A DNA stretch of 64,000 nucleotides from Methylosinus trichosporium OB3b. GTDB lineage: Bacteria > Pseudomonadota > Alphaproteobacteria > Rhizobiales > Beijerinckiaceae. This document shows, piece by piece, positions 1-7,738 of the stretch; the stretch's first letter is position 1, and each line of letters starts with the position of its first letter. Below the pieces are notes generated by a model. That model had not been told where the DNA came from, did no database searches, and saw only the letters and a program-made list of their open reading frames with translations. The stretch lies in NCBI RefSeq assembly GCF_002752655.1, contig NZ_CP023737.1, positions 3,124,001 to 3,188,000 of the forward strand. The letters run 5' to 3'. The position numbers and the translations under genes are program-made.

Positions 1-1
1 C

Positions 2-115
2 GCCGGTTTGGGGCTTGCAATTGCGAAAGCCATTGCAGATCGAAATCGATTTGGTCTCTCCCTTCGAAATCGTCGAGACGCTGTCGGCCTGATCGCAGTG
101 ATCGAGTTTTCATAG
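2..115 (+). CDS. Sensor histidine kinase, C-terminal fragment
   Basis: An open frame enters from the left edge and stops at TAG 113-115. Its first residues, GLGLAIAKAIAD, match the G2 box of the HATPase_c domain, which contacts ATP in two-component sensor kinases. Only about 37 residues are inside the window, so the sensor input, the phospho-accepting His and any partner regulator lie upstream and cannot be judged. The 14-bp palindrome CCTGTTCGAACAGG at 141-154 follows but lacks a T-run, so I do not call it a terminator. The family call rests on one motif. Confidence 0.6.
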   Translation, partial: AGLGLAIAKAIADRNRFGLSLRNRRDAVGLIAVIEFS

Positions 116-235
116 GCCGACAGTTCATGTCTACATAAAACCTGTTCGAACAGGCCGGCGGCCAGCGCAAAGGCGCGCGACCGCTCGAAAGAAGCCAGGT
201 CCGTAGTCGAGCGACCACGGACCCGAGCACGAGCG

Positions 236-859
236 TCACAACGGCGAGATCGCCGCTTCCGGTGACGCCAGCCGGGCGAGATCCGCCAGGGCCGAGCGCA
301 GTTCCGGCCAAGGAAACTCCGTGTCTTTCGGGCTCGGCTCGCCGAGCTGAATGACGATGGAGAGCTTGGCCGCAATGCCCGGCAGGCTGGCGGCTTTCGT
401 GGTCGGGACCGAAGCCGTGAAATCGCTCTCCTTATCGAGAGCGGCTCGGAGTTCCGCGTCGACGGCGTCGAAGCCGAGCGTCGCCGCCGCCTCGTCCCAT
501 CGCTTTTGCTGCGCGTCGAACGCCGCGATCAGTGTTTCTCTCTCGGCTTCGGGCTCGTCTGCAAGCAACTCCTCGATCTCGTCGACCGAATGAGCGATTT
601 TCGGCTCCTCCTCGCCGGAAAGGCGGATCGTGACCTGGGGGAAGCCCACCGAGTGAATGAGTTGTGTCTCGATGCGCTGCCACTGGCGCGTCAGCGCGAC
701 GACCTGCGTGTGATTGGCTTGCCAGTTCCGCCAGAGCTGCAGCGCGGGGTCGGACGGCGCGCCTCCCGTCTTTTTCGCAGGCGGCAAAGCGCCGGTTCCT
801 CGCAGAATGGCGCGCCAGCTAACGGCGGGCGGAGTCGTGCTATCTTCAGAATCAGCCAT
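236..859 (-). CDS. Conserved hypothetical protein, mostly helical
   Basis: Product of 207 residues from the ATG at 859. The frame stays open to 937, but the proximal residues are Arg/Pro-rich and look untranslated, whereas MADSEDSTTPP resembles a real N terminus. The middle (about residues 45-145) is charged and probably helical, rich in Trp, Gln and Glu, with an acidic stretch EEIEELLADEPEAE. No catalytic motif, signal peptide or membrane segment is visible. It stands alone, divergent from the LysR gene at 1240. I do not recognise the family. Confidence 0.5.
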   Translation of the reverse strand: MADSEDSTTPPAVSWRAILRGTGALPPAKKTGGAPSDPALQLWRNWQANHTQVVALTRQWQRIETQLIHSVGFPQVTIRLSGEEEPKIAHSVDEIEELLADEPEAERETLIAAFDAQQKRWDEAAATLGFDAVDAELRAALDKESDFTASVPTTKAASLPGIAAKLSIVIQLGEPSPKDTEFPWPELRSALADLARLASPEAAISPL

Positions 860-1239
860 GATCCAGGCTCCACGTAAGCTTGGGTTGTGGTCAGGCCGGG
901 CGGGATGTTGGTAGCATCCCGTTCGGCCGCTGCTCATGAAATTGCAGCCGGGAAAAGGTAAGCCGGCTAGAACATTTTAGCAACGCATATTGGAAAACGC
1001 GGGCCTCCATATCTTTGCGCCGCAGAGCGGTCGGGCTGTTCGGGACGGCGCATCGATTGAGGAGGAATCGGGTCCGTTCGCCGAAAAACCTATAGCTTGC
1101 AAAGCGATAGCCGCTCGATAGGCGGCCTTTAAAAGGCCATTTATTTTCAATGAAGTAGGAAGCATTAGAACGGCCGATGGCGGCCCTGTCGCCGGCATAT
1201 CCGATTCTGGAAATCAGCTTGTGAAACCGGGCTTTTCAG
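860..1239. other. Intergenic region between divergent genes
   Basis: About 380 bases without a convincing gene; the short frames have no start context. A hairpin GGCCTTT-A-AAAGGCC at 1124-1138 is followed on the plus strand by ATTTATTTT, like a weak terminator, although no plus-strand gene reads into it. Promoters for the LysR gene and for the gene at 859 must lie here, but I cannot assign them. Confidence 0.4.
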
Positions 1240-2157
1240 GTGAATTCGGAGCTTCGAGATCTGAAATGGGCTCTTGTCGCCTCGCGGCATCGAAGCCTCC
1301 GGCAAGCGGCGGAGACGCTGAACACGCGTCAATCCACCCTCAGCCGTCGATTGCACGATCTCGAATGTGAGCTCGGCGTGGATTTGTTCGAGCGCACGAC
1401 CGGCGGAACGAAGCTCACCCCGGTCGGTCGGGAATTTTTGGATTTGGCGCGGCCCCTCGTCGACGAAGCGGACCGCCTCTTCCTCACTTTCAAAACGCGA
1501 CGCAATGGCGGACGCAGGCCATTGCGAATTGGGATCTGCTCGTCGCTCTCAGCGGGCAATCTGCGGGAGACGCTCGCGGAGTTGCGCCGCCAGATCGCGG
1601 ATGCGGATATTCTCTTGGTCGATGGCGCCAAGGAGGGATTGCTCGGCGAGCTCGTCGCCGGCGCGATCGACGTCGCCATATTGACCTCCGGCGGCGGAAG
1701 GTGGAACGACCGCGTTCTGCCGCTCTGGGGCGAACGGGTCGTCGTCGCCGTTCCGGAACATCACCCGCTCAACAATCGGCCAGCGATCAAATGGCGGGAG
1801 CTTTGCGACAATCGGATATTGCTGACGCGGAGCGGCGTCGATTCCGAGCTCGAGCAATTGCTGAGCGTGAAGGCCGGCGGCTCGGATTCTTTGCGTATCA
1901 GCTATCAGGATGTGAGCCTCGACAGGCTGCTGAGCCTCGTCGGCGCCGGCTATGGCGTCGCGCCGCTGCTCGAAGGCGCCGTCGGCTTCGTCTGCCCCGG
2001 AGTGGCCCATCGCGAGCTGCATGGCGACTGTGGGCAAATGCGGCTTCAGTTCGCGGCCTATTGGAAAGAGACGAACGGCAGTCCGATGCTGCAACCATTT
2101 CTCGATCTGTTGCGCGCCCGCTATCCCGACCTTTCGGTTTCCGCGACATCGGATTGA
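1240..2157 (+). CDS. LysR-family transcriptional regulator
   Basis: Product of 305 residues from a GTG start, which puts the helix-turn-helix at the usual LysR position (residues 15-60, with AAETLNTRQSTLSRRLHDLE). A periplasmic-binding-protein-like effector domain follows from about residue 90. Length is typical. The 3' end overlaps the convergent DUF2274 gene by 37 bases, so this gene and the end of the trb operon share DNA tail to tail. Its target and inducer cannot be read from the sequence. Regulators of this family often sit beyond trbI in related conjugative clusters (family knowledge). Confidence 0.88.
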   Translation: MNSELRDLKWALVASRHRSLRQAAETLNTRQSTLSRRLHDLECELGVDLFERTTGGTKLTPVGREFLDLARPLVDEADRLFLTFKTRRNGGRRPLRIGICSSLSAGNLRETLAELRRQIADADILLVDGAKEGLLGELVAGAIDVAILTSGGGRWNDRVLPLWGERVVVAVPEHHPLNNRPAIKWRELCDNRILLTRSGVDSELEQLLSVKAGGSDSLRISYQDVSLDRLLSLVGAGYGVAPLLEGAVGFVCPGVAHRELHGDCGQMRLQFAAYWKETNGSPMLQPFLDLLRARYPDLSVSATSD

Positions 2158-2378
2158 GGTTTCGTACGCGTTCGAGTCTTCGCGAAGGCTCTGTCGGTCG
2201 CGATGAAGCGCTGAAGCATGGGTACGATCAGCTTGAGTGGATCGGCGATGTTTTGCCCATTGGCTCTGCCGAGCGCGTCCGCATAGGCGGTGAGATCGCG
2301 ATGCAGAGACGCGGGAATCTCGACGGTGATTTTGACAGGCTTGTCGTCGGCGAGCGGACCGAGCTTCAATTTCGTCAC
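2121..2378 (-). CDS. DUF2274 domain protein, end of the trb operon
   Basis: Product of 85 residues beginning MTKLKLGPLADDKPVKITVEIP, typical of DUF2274 proteins found just after trbI. The GTG start at 2378 overlaps the trbI stop in a GTGA junction, which decides the start. The segment KITVEIPASLHRDLTAYADAL resembles a ribbon-helix-helix protein with a strand and a first helix, so DNA binding or regulation of transfer is plausible. The function of the family is not established. A longer frame reaching 2636 only shadows trbI. Confidence 0.75.
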   Translation of the reverse strand: MTKLKLGPLADDKPVKITVEIPASLHRDLTAYADALGRANGQNIADPLKLIVPMLQRFIATDRAFAKTRTRTKPQSDVAETERSG

Positions 2379-3583
2379 GGCGCCGTTCCTTCCTTGTATG
2401 GAGCCAATAGAAGATCCCGCGTCACCAGCACACGGACGGGGAAACCCGGCCGGATGGTGAGAGTGGGCTGGACATTGAGCTGGCGTTGAATGAGCAATTG
2501 CCCGGTCTGGCTCGCGCTGTTGGAGCCGCCGCGGCGGATCGCCTGGATGAGGCTGTTCTCGCTGTTCGTCGTTCCGGCTTCGGCGCCGACGCTGAAAAAA
2601 GTCGAGAGCGCGGCTCCCTTGAGCAGCATGTCCCAATGATCGTCGACCTCGTCCTCGAGGCCGGCATAGCCCGCCGCATCGGCGCCGGGCTGCCGCTCCA
2701 GCACGATCGAGGTTCCATTGGGCATGATGAGCCGTGTCCAGGCGAGGAGCACGCGCCTTTGGCCATAGGCAACGGAACTGTCATATTGGCCGATGAGCTT
2801 CGCGCCCTGGGGGATGAGCAGAAATTTCCCCGTGGGACTGTCGTAGACCGCCTCGGTCACTTGGGCGGTGATCTGTCCGGGCAGATCGGAGCGGAGGCCG
2901 GTGATGAGCGCGGCCGGGATGACAGTGCCGGCCTGGACGATGTAGGGCGACGCAGGCTTGGTGAGCCGATCGGGACTGACAGTGCGGCGATCGGTGGAAG
3001 CAGTCAGAAAAGCGGTCTTGCGATCCTGCATGTTCTGGGCAGAGCCGGCGTCGACAGAAGACGGCGCCGCGACGCCGGCGTCGGCCGCGGAAATCGTGGT
3101 CGGAGCGATCGGCGTGATCGGCCTCTCGCGCTCACTCGTCTGAGCAAAGAGCCGGCTCACGCGCGCAGCCTCACCTTCCTGCGCGCGGCGCTGCGCTTCG
3201 GGATCGGAAGCCGATGCGCCGACGATCGTCGTATTGGCGGCCACGCCAGCATTCAGAATGGGCCGGCCGAGATCGCCCGGCAGAGGCGGTCCGAGCGGCG
3301 GCGCCGGGCGCGGCAATCCGGTATAGTCCTTGGGCAGATTCGCGAGGCCGTCGGCGGCGGGACGATTTTGCGTGTTGTAGAGTTCCTGGGTCGCGCCGGT
3401 CCTGTCGCGAGGCTGCAGAGCGTAGCCGAGCGCGCTGGCAATCGCGAGGGCGACGACGCCCGCCATGCCGATCAGCACCTTGCGCGATAGCCGCGTCACG
3501 CGCGGACGTTCGCCTCGCAGGCGAAGGTCCGGCGTGACCGGCGGCGACGCGGCGAACCGCTCGTCATTCGAGTTCGACGTCAT
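2375..3583 (-). CDS. trbI: TrbI/VirB10-type conjugal transfer protein
   Basis: Product of 402 residues. VirB10-like proteins span the inner membrane and periplasm and reach the outer-membrane core of the type IV secretion channel. One N-terminal membrane helix (about residues 35-55, VLIGMAGVVALAIASALGYAL) follows a basic cytoplasmic tail; a Pro/Ala-rich linker leads to the C-terminal TrbI domain (about 210-390; YIVQAGTVIPAALITGLRSDLPGQ is cut here to its first part, YIVQAGTVIPAALITG). The start overlaps the trbG stop by four bases (ATGA). Confidence 0.93.
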   Translation of the reverse strand: MTSNSNDERFAASPPVTPDLRLRGERPRVTRLSRKVLIGMAGVVALAIASALGYALQPRDRTGATQELYNTQNRPAADGLANLPKDYTGLPRPAPPLGPPLPGDLGRPILNAGVAANTTIVGASASDPEAQRRAQEGEAARVSRLFAQTSERERPITPIAPTTISAADAGVAAPSSVDAGSAQNMQDRKTAFLTASTDRRTVSPDRLTKPASPYIVQAGTVIPAALITGLRSDLPGQITAQVTEAVYDSPTGKFLLIPQGAKLIGQYDSSVAYGQRRVLLAWTRLIMPNGTSIVLERQPGADAAGYAGLEDEVDDHWDMLLKGAALSTFFSVGAEAGTTNSENSLIQAIRRGGSNSASQTGQLLIQRQLNVQPTLTIRPGFPVRVLVTRDLLLAPYKEGTAP

Positions 3584-4650
3584 GACCGAGGCCTTCCGTC
3601 GGTGCGGACGATGCGCACGCGCCGTTCGCTGTCCGCATCGCCGAGGCGCAGTTCTGCGGCGGCGAAGAGGCGATCGACGATGTAGTAATTGCGGCTGACA
3701 CGATAATTGACCAGCTCCGAGCCGCCGGCCGGACCGATGACAAAGAGCGGCGGCGTCTCGCCCTGGCGAATGCCGGTCGGGAATTCGATATAGACCTTCG
3801 ATCCGTCGTCGAAGGCGCGCAGCGGCCGCCAGGCGGGAGTGTCGCCCTGGATCGCGTAGCGGAAGTTCAGCGCGGAGACGTCGACCCCGGTTGCGATCGG
3901 CACAGCGGACTCCGCAATGGCGTTCTGACGGCGCAGAGCGATGAGCTGGTCTTCCGGGTATTGCCAGGAGACCGAGGCCATATAGGTCTTCTCGGTCGAT
4001 CGCAGCTCGAGCAGATAGGTGCGCCGATCTGTGTTGACGACGAGATTGGTGACGAGGTCCCGCCGCGTCGGCTTGACGAGGATGTGAATTTTTTTGGTCG
4101 CGCCCGCGCCGCTCTCCGTGTCGCCGATGATCCAGCGGACCGTGTCGCCGGCGGCAACCGGTCCGGAGCCGACGAGCTGCTCGCCCTCCTGCAAGGCGAC
4201 GTCAGTGATCTGTCCTGGCGCGGCATAGACCTGATAGAGCGCGCCGCCCGAGAAGGGATAGACCTGCACGGCATTGATGAATCCGTCGCGTATAGGCTGC
4301 ACGCGGGCGGCGGCGTTGGCCTGATTGACGCGCACGGCCGGATCGGCAGGCTCGGGCGGCGCCTTGCCGCCATGCAGCGGTTTCAATTGCCCAGGCAAGG
4401 GAAGCGGCTTGGCGAGGGTGACGATTTTCACCGGCGCGGGCGGATCGGCGGAGAGCCGCGCCGGCGCGGCGTCATCATAATCGATATCCGGCGGAATGAA
4501 TTTCGCGCATCCGGCGAGCGAAGGCGCGGAGATGAGGAGAATCGCAAAGCCGGCTTTACGGAAAGACGCGTTTCCTTCTTTCCGAAAGCGCATGTTCACG
4601 GCAATGCGCAGAGCCGGATCGCCGGCATTCAGGAAATTCGGCCGGGTCAT
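3580..4650 (-). CDS. trbG: TrbG/VirB9-type conjugal transfer lipoprotein
   Basis: Product of 356 residues from the ATG at 4650, which overlaps the trbF stop (ATGA). A hydrophobic N-terminal stretch ends in a lipobox-like LAGC (about residue 48), so it is probably an outer-membrane-associated lipoprotein of the secretion core, partner of TrbI. The body has the VirB9 beta-rich pattern (YPFSGGALYQVYAAPGQITD, later FVIGP..ELVNYRV). Before the signal sequence lies an odd Arg/Lys insert, FRKEGNASFRKAGF, encoded by a palindromic repeat at 4544-4590 that also occurs in repA. Initiation at the internal ATG just before this insert is possible. Confidence 0.92.
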   Translation of the reverse strand: MTRPNFLNAGDPALRIAVNMRFRKEGNASFRKAGFAILLISAPSLAGCAKFIPPDIDYDDAAPARLSADPPAPVKIVTLAKPLPLPGQLKPLHGGKAPPEPADPAVRVNQANAAARVQPIRDGFINAVQVYPFSGGALYQVYAAPGQITDVALQEGEQLVGSGPVAAGDTVRWIIGDTESGAGATKKIHILVKPTRRDLVTNLVVNTDRRTYLLELRSTEKTYMASVSWQYPEDQLIALRRQNAIAESAVPIATGVDVSALNFRYAIQGDTPAWRPLRAFDDGSKVYIEFPTGIRQGETPPLFVIGPAGGSELVNYRVSRNYYIVDRLFAAAELRLGDADSERRVRIVRTDGRPRS

Positions 4651-5330
4651 TGTCCGAGCTCCTTGGACCAGTTGATGGCGTTGACGTAGACGCCAAGAGG
4701 ATTCTTTCGGAGGCGATCGGCATCGGTCGGCGGCTGGATTATGATCGTGAGGATCGCCGTCCATCGCGTGGTGTCGGCGAGCGTGCCGTCCTGATAGCGG
4801 CGCTCGATCCAGGCGACGCGGAACGAGTCGGTCGAGGCGCGGATGACGCTGGAGACGTCGACTGCGATCTGCTGCTTGCCGAGCTTGGCGAATGGATCAT
4901 TGGCGCGGGCGTAATCGTTGAGCGCGGCGGCGCCGGCCGTCGTCGTGAAGTCATAGGCCTGCAGCCAGCTCTGTCGGACGACGACCGGGTCGGCGGGCGC
5001 GGCGCGCACGTCCTTGATGAAGCGGGCGAGATACCAGGCGATTTGCGGATCGGACGGCGTGTAATCGGCGGTCGCCGGCGCGATGGCGCGCGCCTCGCCG
5101 AGCCGATCGATTTCCACGACCCAGGGGACGACGGTCCCATGGGTCGACTGCCAGACGAGACCGGCCGCGAGGCCGCTGGACAAGAGCAAAGAGCCGAAAG
5201 CCATCAGCCGCCAGTTCTTCGCCTGGACGCGTGCGGAGCCGATGCGCTCGTCCCAGACTTGCGCGGCTCGCTGATAGGGCGTTTCCGGTTCTGGCGTGCG
5301 CCCATAGCGCACCGAGGCGCGTCGGAACAT
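4647..5330 (-). CDS. trbF: TrbF/VirB8-type conjugal transfer protein
   Basis: Product of 227 residues with a short cytoplasmic N terminus, one membrane helix (about 43-63, LMAFGSLLLSSGLAAGLVW) and a periplasmic VirB8 domain (about 70-225) including VPWVVEIDRLGEA and a conserved QSWLQAYDFTT stretch. VirB8 proteins are bitopic assembly factors of the type IV secretion inner-membrane complex. It sits between trbL (gap of three bases) and trbG (four-base overlap). Length is normal. Confidence 0.93.
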   Translation of the reverse strand: MFRRASVRYGRTPEPETPYQRAAQVWDERIGSARVQAKNWRLMAFGSLLLSSGLAAGLVWQSTHGTVVPWVVEIDRLGEARAIAPATADYTPSDPQIAWYLARFIKDVRAAPADPVVVRQSWLQAYDFTTTAGAAALNDYARANDPFAKLGKQQIAVDVSSVIRASTDSFRVAWIERRYQDGTLADTTRWTAILTIIIQPPTDADRLRKNPLGVYVNAINWSKELGQ

Positions 5331-5333
5331 GGT

Positions 5334-6674
5334 CTATTCCTCTTGTGAGAGATCGACGGAATGGCCGCCGCCGTGGCTGTCGCCGGACTGAATGACATGC
5401 GCGGCGGTCGTCGCGCCGTGGCTTGCGAGCTGATTGCGCTTCATGCGCCGCGCCCAGGCGGGCGGCGCATTCCCGGGCGGAGCGCTGATTGCTCCGTCAC
5501 CACCTGCGCCTGTGGTCGCCGAGCCGCCGGTCGCCGTGAAGGCGGCGCGGGCGCCGGCGGAATAGTTCTCGGCCAAGGAATTCGTCGCGCGAGCGGCCGC
5601 GCGCCGGAAGGGAGCCGCTGCGACGGCGCCCGCCGCCTTGCCGACGCCGGCGAGCCCTGCGGCGACAGCCGAAGGCCCGGACTCCCCGGCCGAGCCGAGC
5701 GCATAGGCCGACGCCGCTCCGCCGGCGAGCCTCGCGCCGCCGCGCGCGGTGGCGGCGGCTCCCGAGGCGGCGGCCGTTGCTCCCCTTCCGGCGAGGCCGA
5801 GCGCCGCGCCTCCGAGCATTCCTGCGCCTGCGACGGCGACGCCGGTTCCGACCGCTGCGCCGGCGCCGAGCTGCGGCGCGCCGGAGACGAGGCCGGTGGC
5901 GATGCCGGGACCGAATATGCCGAGACCGAGCATGGCGAGCGCGGCGAGCACGACGGAGAGCGTCTGCTCGATCGTCGGCTGCTCGCCGCCGTAGCTCGTC
6001 GTGAATTGTGAGAAGAGACCCGAGCCGACGCCGACGATGACGGCGAGCGTCATCACCTTCACGCCCGACGCCACGATATTGCCGAGCACCTTCTCGGCGA
6101 GAAAGGCGGTCTTGTTGAAGAGCGCGAAGGGAATGAGCACGAAGCCGGCGAGCGTCGTCAGCTTGAACTCGATCAGCGTAACGAAGAGCTGCACGGAGAG
6201 AATGAAGAAGGCGATGATGATCAGCAGCCAGGAAATTATCAGCACGGCGATCTGAACGAAATTGGCGAAGAAGGACGCAAAGCCCATCATCTGACTCGCC
6301 GCGTCGATCAGTGGCTGGCCGGCGTCGAGACCGACCTGGGCGAGACGGCCGGGCCGCAGGAAATCGGCGGTCGACACCGAAGAGCCACCGGCCTCGAGGC
6401 CGACGCCAGCGAAACTATTGAAGACGATTCCCGAGAGCTTGTTGAAGTTGGTGATCAGGAAAGCGAAGAAGCCGATGTAGAGCGTCTTCCTCACGAGCCT
6501 CTGGATCACGTCCTCGTCGGCGCCCCAGGCCCAGAACAGGCCGGCGAGCGTGATGTCGATCGCGATCAGCGTGGAGGAGAGATAGGCGACCTCGCCCTTC
6601 AGCAGGCCGAAGCCGGAATCGATATAGGTGGTGAAAGTGTTGAGGAATGTATCGATGACGCCGACATTGTTCAT
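5334..6674 (-). CDS. trbL: TrbL/VirB6-type polytopic membrane protein
   Basis: Product of 446 residues. VirB6 proteins form part of the inner-membrane channel. I see membrane segments around residues 30-50, 60-85, 140-165, 170-195, 205-225 and 235-260, including LIISWLLIIIAFFILSVQLF. The C-terminal 180 residues are low-complexity Ala/Gly, as in many TrbL proteins, ending in a His-rich tail. The start overlaps the TrbK-like stop (ATGA). Confidence 0.92.
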   Translation of the reverse strand: MNNVGVIDTFLNTFTTYIDSGFGLLKGEVAYLSSTLIAIDITLAGLFWAWGADEDVIQRLVRKTLYIGFFAFLITNFNKLSGIVFNSFAGVGLEAGGSSVSTADFLRPGRLAQVGLDAGQPLIDAASQMMGFASFFANFVQIAVLIISWLLIIIAFFILSVQLFVTLIEFKLTTLAGFVLIPFALFNKTAFLAEKVLGNIVASGVKVMTLAVIVGVGSGLFSQFTTSYGGEQPTIEQTLSVVLAALAMLGLGIFGPGIATGLVSGAPQLGAGAAVGTGVAVAGAGMLGGAALGLAGRGATAAASGAAATARGGARLAGGAASAYALGSAGESGPSAVAAGLAGVGKAAGAVAAAPFRRAAARATNSLAENYSAGARAAFTATGGSATTGAGGDGAISAPPGNAPPAWARRMKRNQLASHGATTAAHVIQSGDSHGGGHSVDLSQEE

Positions 6675-6985
6675 CGCGCGGCGCCTTTCGATGTAGCTGC
6701 GGCCGGCGCGGCCGTGGGAGGCGTCGGCCGCGCCGGCCTGCCGAAGAAGCGGCGGCGGTTCTCCGTCCAGACCGCCTCGCAGCGCTGGTCTTCGGCATCC
6801 TGGAGCGCGAGCGCGCCGCAGCGGCGCAGCTCCGCGGAAAGAATGTCTGGTTCATTGACAAAGGCGACGCCGGTGTCACGGACGACTGGCGCAGGCGCAT
6901 CGAGATCGATCGCGGAGATCGTCGCGATCAATGTGGCGATCAGAATGAGGATCGCGCCGGCGCGCCACATGTCCCATCGTTCCAT
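6671..6985 (-). CDS. trbK: TrbK-like putative entry exclusion protein
   Basis: Product of 104 residues with an N-terminal membrane anchor (about 8-26, AGAILILIATLIATISAI), then a periplasmic part with the pattern ELRRCGALALQDAEDQRCEAVW, two cysteines 14 residues apart, and a Pro/Ala-rich tail. This fits the alternative TrbK family between trbJ and trbL. Entry exclusion blocks redundant transfer between cells that carry the same element; that role is inferred from position and resemblance, not from an active site. Confidence 0.75.
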   Translation of the reverse strand: MERWDMWRAGAILILIATLIATISAIDLDAPAPVVRDTGVAFVNEPDILSAELRRCGALALQDAEDQRCEAVWTENRRRFFGRPARPTPPTAAPAAATSKGAAR

Positions 6986-6994
6986 GGCCGCGCC

Positions 6995-7738
6995 TCAATT
7001 GCCGTGGAACATGGTGACATTGCCCGGCTGATAGCCGGAGCGCGTCGAAAAACGCCGATATTGCTCCTGCCCTTGCGACTCGGCGGCCGTGATGCGCGAT
7101 TGTTCGAGCGCATCGGCGCGGCTCTTCGCCGCGACCACGGCGACGAGATCGGAGAGCTGCTGCGATTGCAGCGCGAGCAGCTGATTGCCGGCCTGCGCCG
7201 CCTGGAGCGCGCCGGTCGCCGTCTGGCTGGCGGAGGTCAGCGACGACATGGCGGAGCCGTTGCTGGAAATATTGCCGACGACGCCGGCCTGGACCTTCAA
7301 GGAATCCTCGAAGGCCGCGACGGAATTGCGCCAGCGGGTCTGCGCCGTGGCCATCAATCCAGAACTGGAGGCGCTGGTCGACGCCGAACCATAGGCCGTC
7401 GCGAAGGCGGATTCGATCTGCTGGACATCGAAGGCGATGTGCTGCGCCTGCGCGAGCAGCGACTGCGTCTTTTGGATGGTGATCTGGAGCTGGCTCAGCG
7501 TCGAGAGCGGCAGGCTGGCGAGATTGCGCGCCTGATTGGTCAGCATTTGAGCCTCATTGGCGAGGCTCTGGATCTGATTGTTGACCTGCTGCAGCTCGCG
7601 CGCGGCGGTGAGCACGTTCTGCGAGAAATTGCTCGGGTCATAGACGACGATCTGCGCGAGCGCGGAGTCGGCGACGAGCGAGAAGCAAAGAGCCGCAGCG
7701 CCGAACAGCGCCGCGCGACGATGAAAACGAGCAGCCAT
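6995..7738 (-). CDS. trbJ: TrbJ/VirB5-type conjugal transfer protein
   Basis: Product of 247 residues from the ATG at 7738, which shares a base with the trbE stop (TGATG). A signal peptide is visible (residues 1-26, ending DSALA). The body is a long helical, Gln-rich coiled coil (ELQQVNNQIQSLANEAQML and following) as in TrbJ/VirB5 pilus-tip components. The start at 7738 replaces a longer frame because it alone gives a proper signal peptide and operon junction. Confidence 0.92.
   Translation of the reverse strand: MAARFHRRAALFGAAALCFSLVADSALAQIVVYDPSNFSQNVLTAARELQQVNNQIQSLANEAQMLTNQARNLASLPLSTLSQLQITIQKTQSLLAQAQHIAFDVQQIESAFATAYGSASTSASSSGLMATAQTRWRNSVAAFEDSLKVQAGVVGNISSNGSAMSSLTSASQTATGALQAAQAGNQLLALQSQQLSDLVAVVAAKSRADALEQSRITAAESQGQEQYRRFSTRSGYQPGNVTMFHGN

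Noticed and set aside
141..154. CCTGTTCGAACAGG as a LexA site
   Set aside because: Alphaproteobacterial LexA sites are direct repeats GTTC-N7-GTTC; here only a short palindrome is seen, far from any SOS gene.
2379..2636. Extension of the DUF2274 frame upstream
   Set aside because: Shadows trbI; the GTG in the GTGA junction at 2378 explains the family N terminus.
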